DNA of 64,000 nucleotides from positions 20,816,469-20,880,468 of the forward strand of contig NC_092092.1 in NCBI RefSeq assembly GCF_045679555.1, in the 5' to 3' direction. Made by a program: the position numbers and the translations under genes. Positions 58,280 to 64,000 of the stretch are shown here, one piece after another (positions within the stretch are counted from its first letter, which is position 1; each line of letters begins with the position of its first letter). The notes below the pieces were generated by a model. That model was not told the origin of the DNA. It saw nothing but the letters and a program-made list of their open reading frames with translations, and made no database searches. Origin of the DNA: Salvelinus alpinus (taxonomy: Eukaryota; Chordata; Actinopteri; Salmoniformes; Salmonidae).

Positions 58280-59130
58280 TATGGCCATGCTCATGCGTCA
58301 CTGTTTATTCAAGTTTCATGTTGTGTAGGTAGGCTACAGACTTGGATATGATTGAAAGTATATTGCAGGTTCATAGTTAAAGGGACAATCTGTAGTTCAA
58401 ACAAAAAAGCGGGAACCTCGCCACTGATTTGATAAACAGCTGTGCGATGGGGCTGGATAAATTTAACAACTCTCAAATTCACAGACAGAGCTATAGATGC
58501 AAGGACTTACCATCCATGATATAAAATTATAGTTTCAACAATGTTGTTTACACTTACATTGTTTACAAACAATGGAGTAAAAACAACTCATATTTTGGGT
58601 TCTGATTGGGTATGACAGTCGAACTAAGCTCAACTGAGGCATTTATACATTATATTCCTCAAGAATCAATGGGTATACATAATATCAGTACATAATATCA
58701 GTCCAAAAATATATGCAGAAATCTGCGATTGCCAATTTTTTTAAGCAGGGGGCTCCAGTATTTGATAAAGACATCTTTATCCAGTCTTTGTGTCTATATC
58801 GCCTGCGGTAATGCTTTTATTTTACAGCCCAGTTTAAGGTGGTAATTTCTAAGTAAGTACTTTGTTAATACCAGGCTTTAAAATAAAGGGTTACCTAGCC
58901 TGCTTTATTCCTCTATGCCTCAGCCTCTTATCCTTAGTCAGCAGGTTCCTTCTCACACCTAGCATTCCTCTCTCCCGTACACAATGGGTTCTCTGATAGC
59001 TCAACTCAACTTGAGACAGGCTCAGGATGGGGTAGCATGCAGCATCATCCAAAACCAGATGCCTTCATTCAGGGATGTTAATAGTTGTGTGAGAAGCAGA
59101 GAGAGAGAGAACAGTGGAATGGTCAGAGCT
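58280..59130. other. Intergenic; possible interspersed repeat
   Basis: From about 58378 (AAAGGGACAATCTGTAGTT) onward the text resembles a common salmonid non-coding repeat, but ends could not be fixed. No gene. Confidence 0.35.
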
Positions 59131-59377
59131 TATTTTTTATTTTATTTAACCTTTATTTAACTAGGCAAGTCAGTTAAGAACAAATTCTTATTTTACAATG
59201 ACAGCCTACTCCGGTCAAACCCTCCCCTAACCCAGACGAGGCTGGGACAATTTTGCCCCGCCCTATGGGACACCCGATCACAGCCTGATTGTGATACAGC
59301 ACAGGATTGAACCAGGGTCTGTAGTGACACCTCTAGCACTGAGATGCTGTGCCTTAGACCGCTGCGCCACTCGGGAG
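59131..59377 (-). mobile_element. tRNA-derived SINE (SmaI/HpaI type), minus strand
   Basis: On the minus strand it opens CCCGAGTGGCGCAGCGGTCT (A-box region), carries the B-box GGTTCAATCC, a conserved middle block, and a tail TTAACTGACTTGCCTAGTTA followed by AATAAAGG. This is the typical salmonid SINE shape with a LINE-derived 3' tail. Confidence 0.9.
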
Positions 59378-61105
59378 TTTAACTCTTCATGCTGTAGAAT
59401 CCAGATATCAGTTAGTTTTTTTCTAATTAATGGGACCACCCACATTAGTGCTTCCTGGGTCGTGTTCAGGAGGCTACGTTGCAGCGAAATGTTTTGCAAT
59501 GGAAACCAAAAATCTGTGTTCTTATTGGATATATTCAGGTACTACTTAAATTGAGGTAGTATTTTAGCACCACACTAAAATGTGTTCTCCCTTCTTAGCA
59601 TGACCCAGGAAAGAGTATCTTTCCACGATGTTACAATAGATATCATCATCATGATCATCATTGTTCAGCTGCAGAACGGTCAACCACAAGCTTCAATAGA
59701 TACAACTGAGACAAAAGTTGCCCTATTCATTTAGCTGACAAGACTATTTTTGGGGATCGTAACTCATAGCTGTCTGTGCAATTGCTGACACAGCCTCTGT
59801 TGAATTGTCCTTATGAACTGTCCTTACCCTCGGTGGGAACAGACCACCCTAGCCCAGAAAAAGCATGCGAGTGCCATTTAAAAAAATATATAATCGTACA
59901 CATTTTGGCAGAGGAAGGCGGGGAGCTCTACTCAGACAATCTCGGTCTTGTGCAGGGACTATTAAAATAATTATCCATGAGGCAGTGTCTATGATTGGAG
60001 CCCTGTTTTCCCCTAAATGGCACACAGACTGATCTAACACAGTGTTTTCAATGTGAGTTAAGATACAGCCGATGGTAATGATAAGGGGCCGGCAATAAAT
60101 ATATATTTTTCTTAAGCAAAGAAATCCAAACTCATTATAATGAATTTCAAATGAACACAGAGGCCTGGTGCAGGCTGGCTACTATTGATTATTACAACTA
60201 TCCAGAGAAAGCCAGGAGAAAGGAATTTTTACTAACTAATGACTGCACTATGTACACACACTTAATTATAGGTCACCATGCTCAGATGACTGAATTAGGG
60301 ACACCATGCTTTTGTTAATGTTTTACAGCCTTTTAGTTGAAAGGTTGTTGGGTACACCTTTTTTAAAGGATACTTAACAAAGGTGTTCAAGCATGTTTTT
60401 TTTAACAGATTTTGTACTGTAAGTGTCAGCCTTTTTGGAAGATTGGTTTTGAGAGTAAAAAATAAAGCAACATAGCCTTTGGGAGTCCTTTGAAAGGGTT
60501 TCTGCCCACATGAATTGTTTGATACCACTCCTGCCTAAATACTCCTCTGGAAACATGAATCCGGAGGAAGTTGATGAGCTTGAATCGTCGGTTCCTCCCA
60601 TTTTACCTCCCTCTGTTTTCTTTTTCCTTAAAAGAAAGGACAAGAACTGTTTGAGTCTACTGAAACAAAGGATAAATTGTTGTAGCTGGAGAAGAATGGA
60701 AGTCTGGACAAAGTTTTGTTTCCAATCTGTTTCATAAGGGAAGGAAGAGGCACACAAAGAGTTGGGTTGTGTTTAGGTTGAGGTGCTCCATAAGGACCAG
60801 TTTGGGCTTGCTGTAAGAGCTTGCAACAGTGGCATCAATGTGTAGGACAGCTACAATAATACCCCAGGGGGAAACTGGGAAGGAAGAATAGGCTTTTCAT
60901 AGTTAAACTGTTTTGGTTTCTTTTATATATATTTTTTTTATATAATTACCCCTCCAATGTTATCCTTTCCTGCCTGTGTTTGGTTCCAGGATAAATACAA
61001 ACTATGAAGTGGCTTGTTCTCATCAAACTGTTTTGGCCCATTTCCTAAATTGTATGCCTGGCTATGTCATCCTGAATTACAATGCACAGCCCAAAGTTGT
61101 CTTTT
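59378..61105. other. Intergenic, no gene seen
   Basis: A minus-strand ORF of 127 codons (60757-60374) has no recognised domain and no visible splice partners, so I do not call it a gene. Rest AT-rich. Confidence 0.35.
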
Positions 61106-61215
61106 CCAGACGTTTTATTTCTGGTTCTGAACCAAGCTGAAAATGTGTTTTTCCCAGACGTTTTATTTCTGGTTCTGAACGAAGCTGAAAATGTGTTTTT
61201 TCCGGACGCTGAAAA
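61106..61215. repeat. 48-bp tandem duplication
   Basis: CCAGACGTTTTATTTCTGGT starts at 61106 and again at 61154, with a third partial copy near 61202 (CGGACGCTGAAAAT). Length is a multiple of three, so the frame stays open, but no gene context is visible. Confidence 0.8.
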
Positions 61216-61702
61216 TACTGTACGTAGTTTTTTGTCATTGTTTCTACGGACGAATTTCAATCGCATATTAATGAACTTATATATTTATGTCAATGAAGGA
61301 AACACTATTCCACTTAATTCTTTTTAAATTCCAATCAAAATAGAAAAATGCTATCAACTGAAGATTGCAGTTTTGAACATTTATTATAGCTCTCATCTGT
61401 CACATGCACTTATGTTAGCTTTTACAAAAGCTTCAAACTGTCAGTGATCATGTTCACAGTTTTCTGACAACAGGAAGACCAATAGAACGCTTCAACTACA
61501 ATAACATTCTAAGTAACGGTTACATAAAACATTTTCTTGCTTTGACTGTGATAGGTAGTTGCTTATTTTCCTTAGTAGTAGTAGTAGTAGTTGTTTTGGA
61601 TATTTGAGTCAGCTAAATGACCAAAATGTAAATGTAAAAAATATCTCTTGCAAAGCATGCTATGTATTATTCTAATGAGCTCCTATCTGTCATATTTTTA
61701 AT
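61216..61702. other. Intergenic, no gene seen
   Basis: Short AGT run near 61575-61590; otherwise nothing. Confidence 0.35.
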
Positions 61703-62414
61703 CTGAGCCTAGAGGAAAGTCTTTGTCCTCAGGCCTGGAGGGAAGCCAAAGTAATTCCGCTACTCAAGAGTGGTAAAGCGGCCTTTACTGGTTCTAACAG
61801 CAGACCTATAAGCTTGCTGCCAGCTCTTAGCAAACTGTTGGAACAAATTGTGTTTGACCATATACAATACTATTTCTCTGTAAACAAATTAACAACAGAC
61901 TTTCAGCATGCTTATAGAGAAGGGCACTCAACATGTACGGCACTGACATTGGTTGAAAGAAATAATACGATTGTGGGAGCTGTACTGTTAGATTTCAGTG
62001 CAGCCTTTGATATTATTGACCATAACCTGTTGTTGAAAAAAACATATGTATTATGGCTTTTCAACCTCTGCCATATCGTGGATTTAGAGCTATCTATCTA
62101 ATAGAACTCAAAGGGTTTTCTTTAATGGAAGCTTCTCTAATGTCAAACATGTAAAGTGTGGTGTCCTGCAGGGCAGCTCTCTAAGCCCTCTACTCTTTTC
62201 GATTTTTACCAATGACCTGCCACTGGCATTAAACAAAGCATGTGTGTCCATGTATGCTGATGATTCAACCATATACACATCAGCTAATGAGGTCACTGAA
62301 ACCCTTAACAAAGAGTTGCAGTCTGATTTGGAATGGGTGGCCAGTAATAAACTGGTCCTGAACATCTCTAAAACTAAGAGCATTGTATTTGGTACAAATC
62401 ATTCCTTAAAACCT
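61703..62414 (+). pseudogene. LINE reverse transcriptase fragment (L2/CR1/Rex type)
   Basis: Reverse transcriptase palm and fingers in order: WREAKVIPLLKSGK and RPISLLPALSKLLEQIVFDH (about 61738-61860), DFQHAYREGHSTCTALT, catalytic motif A as LLDFSAAFDIIDH (near 61990), motif B as QGSSLSPLLFSIFTNDL (near 62169), and the catalytic motif C as MYADDST (near 62250). Frame breaks at about 61950 and 62050-62130. Both ends are cut; at 62415 it passes abruptly into another repeat. Confidence 0.85.
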
Positions 62415-63060
62415 CTACAGGATTTGTGGGTCCCCCTCGGGACGTTTGAGCGAATGTAGGCTAATGCGATTAGCATGAGGTTGTAAGTAACAAGAACATT
62501 TCCCAGAACATAGCCATGTCTGATATTGGCAGAAAGCTTAAATTCTTGTTAATCTAACTACACTGTCCAATTTACAGTAGCTATTACAGTGAAAGAATAC
62601 CATGCTATTGTTTGAGGAGAGTGCACAGTTATGAACTTGAAAAGTTATTAATAAACCAATTAGGCACATTTGGGCAGTCTTGATACAATATTTTGAACAG
62701 AAATGCAATGGTTCATTGGATCAGTCTAAAACTTTGCACATACACTGCTGTCATCTAGTGGCCAAAATCGAAATTGCGCCTGGGCTGGAATAATACATTA
62801 TGGCCTTTCTCTTGCATTTCAAAGATGATGGTACAATATTTTTTTTAAACACATGTTTTTTTCTTTGTATTATCTTTTACCAGATCTGTGTTATATTCTC
62901 CTACATTAATTTCACATTTCCATAAACTTCAAAGTGTTTCCTTTCTATTGGTATCAGGGATATGCATATCCTTGCTTCAGGTCCTGAGCTACAGGCAGTT
63001 AGATTTGGGTATGTAATTTTAGGCAAAAATGGGGGAAAAGGGTCCAATGCTTAAGCGGTT
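62415..63060. repeat. Interspersed non-coding repeat
   Basis: Begins GGTTTGTGGGTCC-like text (GATTTGTGGGTCCCCCTCGG) and runs to TGCTTAAGCGGTTTTAA. Looks like a frequent salmonid dispersed repeat, by texture; no coding sequence. Confidence 0.45.
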
Positions 63061-64000
63061 TTAAGTTCTAGACCTCAGTTGAATCTGGTAATGAATGGTG
63101 TGGTCACCCCACAACAGGGTGGCAAGGGGTACGAGTAATTGGAGAGGGGTACGAGTACTGGGAGATTGGAAAATCCCCGTACGGCTCACCAGAGTACTCA
63201 TACCTACTGATGAGCCTGGTCTTTTCAATGGACAGGTGGTAATATAATGTCCTGTTGTCCCGCAATACAGACAGCTCCTGCTGCTCAACCTGAGTAAACG
63301 TTCATCCGGAGACAATCTAGCCCTTCCCAGTAGCTTGGGCTCTGGAGGAGGCGAGTCGACTGCCCTCTGTGATTCCCGTGGGCACTCGGGAGACCTCGTA
63401 TTCTCTCGGGAACTTCCAGGATGTCGGGAACTTCCAGGATTCCTGTGAGACAAGGTGGGAGCAGCGGATGAGTGAGTGTGATCAGGAACAGACCTCCTCT
63501 CCCTCCTACGCTCCCGTAGCTGCCCATCGATCCTTAAGGTCAAGTCGATGAGGGAGTTGAGGTCCATGGGAAGCTCCAGGATGCGAGCTCGTCTTTAACC
63601 TTCTCCGATAATCCGTGGACAAGTGTGTCGAAAGCAATTCTCGGTTCCAGCCCCTATCAGCAGCCAACGTTCCACACTACAGGCGTTTTGATGCAGATGG
63701 AGAAGCTTCTGAGCAGCCTCTCTCCCAGACAATGGAGAATCAAATACCTTCCTAACCTCCGGCAGGAACTCCCCCAGACTGAGGCAAACGGTGGATTGTT
63801 GCTCCCACACTGTTGTCGCCCCGGCGAGAGCCCTCCAGGACGTCAGTGTCATAAGATACGCTATCTTCGAGTGATCTGAGGGAAACGAAGAGGGCTGCAG
63901 CTCGAAGATGAAGGAGCACTGGGAGAGAAACGCTTGGCAGGTTCCTGGATCTCCAGCGTAGCGCTCCAGAGGAGATAAGCAGGGTTCTCGGGAATCCGGG
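63061..64000 (-). pseudogene. Gypsy-type gag pseudogene, runs off the window end
   Basis: Minus strand. Sequence from the window end to about 63595 reads as capsid-type gag (YAGDPGTCQAFLSQCSF and PSSFPSDHSKIAY just outside the frame, then FLPEVRKVFDSPLSGREAAQ). After a frameshift near 63590, a frame of 168 codons (63567-63061) carries MDLNSLIDLTLRIDGQLRER and a CCHC zinc knuckle CLYCGTTGHYITTC near 63276-63235. The protease and later pol are missing; the copy stops near 63061. A different gypsy family from 38501-41273. Confidence 0.85.

Noticed and set aside
60374..60757. Minus-strand ORF of 127 codons
   Set aside because: No domain, low-complexity Ser/Lys-rich patches, no gene context.

Overview
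The window reads as nuclear DNA of a bony fish, almost certainly a salmonid. The evidence is the type of repeats: tRNA-derived SINEs with the salmonid tail, many decayed Tc1-like transposons of several families, hAT and Harbinger-type MITEs, L1-like and L2/CR1-like LINEs, Ty3/gypsy elements, and long-LTR remnants. The one conventional gene I can support has vertebrate intron-exon structure. I cannot tell genus or chromosome from sequence alone. Layout: 1-1170 is an interspersed repeat with an internal duplication, followed by a LINE 3' tail. 2196-5830 is a composite: a truncated Tc1, then a 320-bp piece of 28S rDNA, then six 129-bp tandem repeats, then remains of a non-LTR retrotransposon interrupted by a 40-bp minisatellite. 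9468-12789 is a Tc1-like element with a second Tc1-like element inserted inside it; both TA target sites are visible. 13937-15362 is a solo LTR with 4-bp target duplications. 16500-17860 holds MITEs just upstream of the gene. The gene is pcgf5, on the plus strand, with eight coding exons between 19007 and 23963. They encode 236 residues of a Polycomb RING-finger protein with an N-terminal RING domain and a C-terminal RAWUL domain. Its introns carry two MITEs and a 23-bp minisatellite. From 26.9 kb onward the window is almost entirely mobile DNA: a decayed Tc1; LINE tails; an inverted-repeat element at 30.7-31.6 kb; two Tc1-like copies each carrying an internally deleted hAT element in the same orientation (31.9-34.3 and 55.7-58.3 kb); an L1-like LINE (36.7-42.5 kb) split by a very young, internally deleted gypsy element (38.5-41.3 kb); a fold-back Tc1; a 150-bp CA repeat; and SINEs. 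The most striking object is an 8.35-kb tandem array at 45587-53937: 380 units of 22 bp in perfect register without a single indel. Because 22 is not a multiple of three and the unit contains no plus-strand stop, all three plus-strand frames stay open for thousands of codons. I treat it as a minisatellite, not a gene. The window ends inside a minus-strand gypsy gag pseudogene. No operon-like cooperation exists here; the only functional unit I would defend is pcgf5, which acts in variant PRC1 chromatin complexes. The mobile elements are mostly broken copies.
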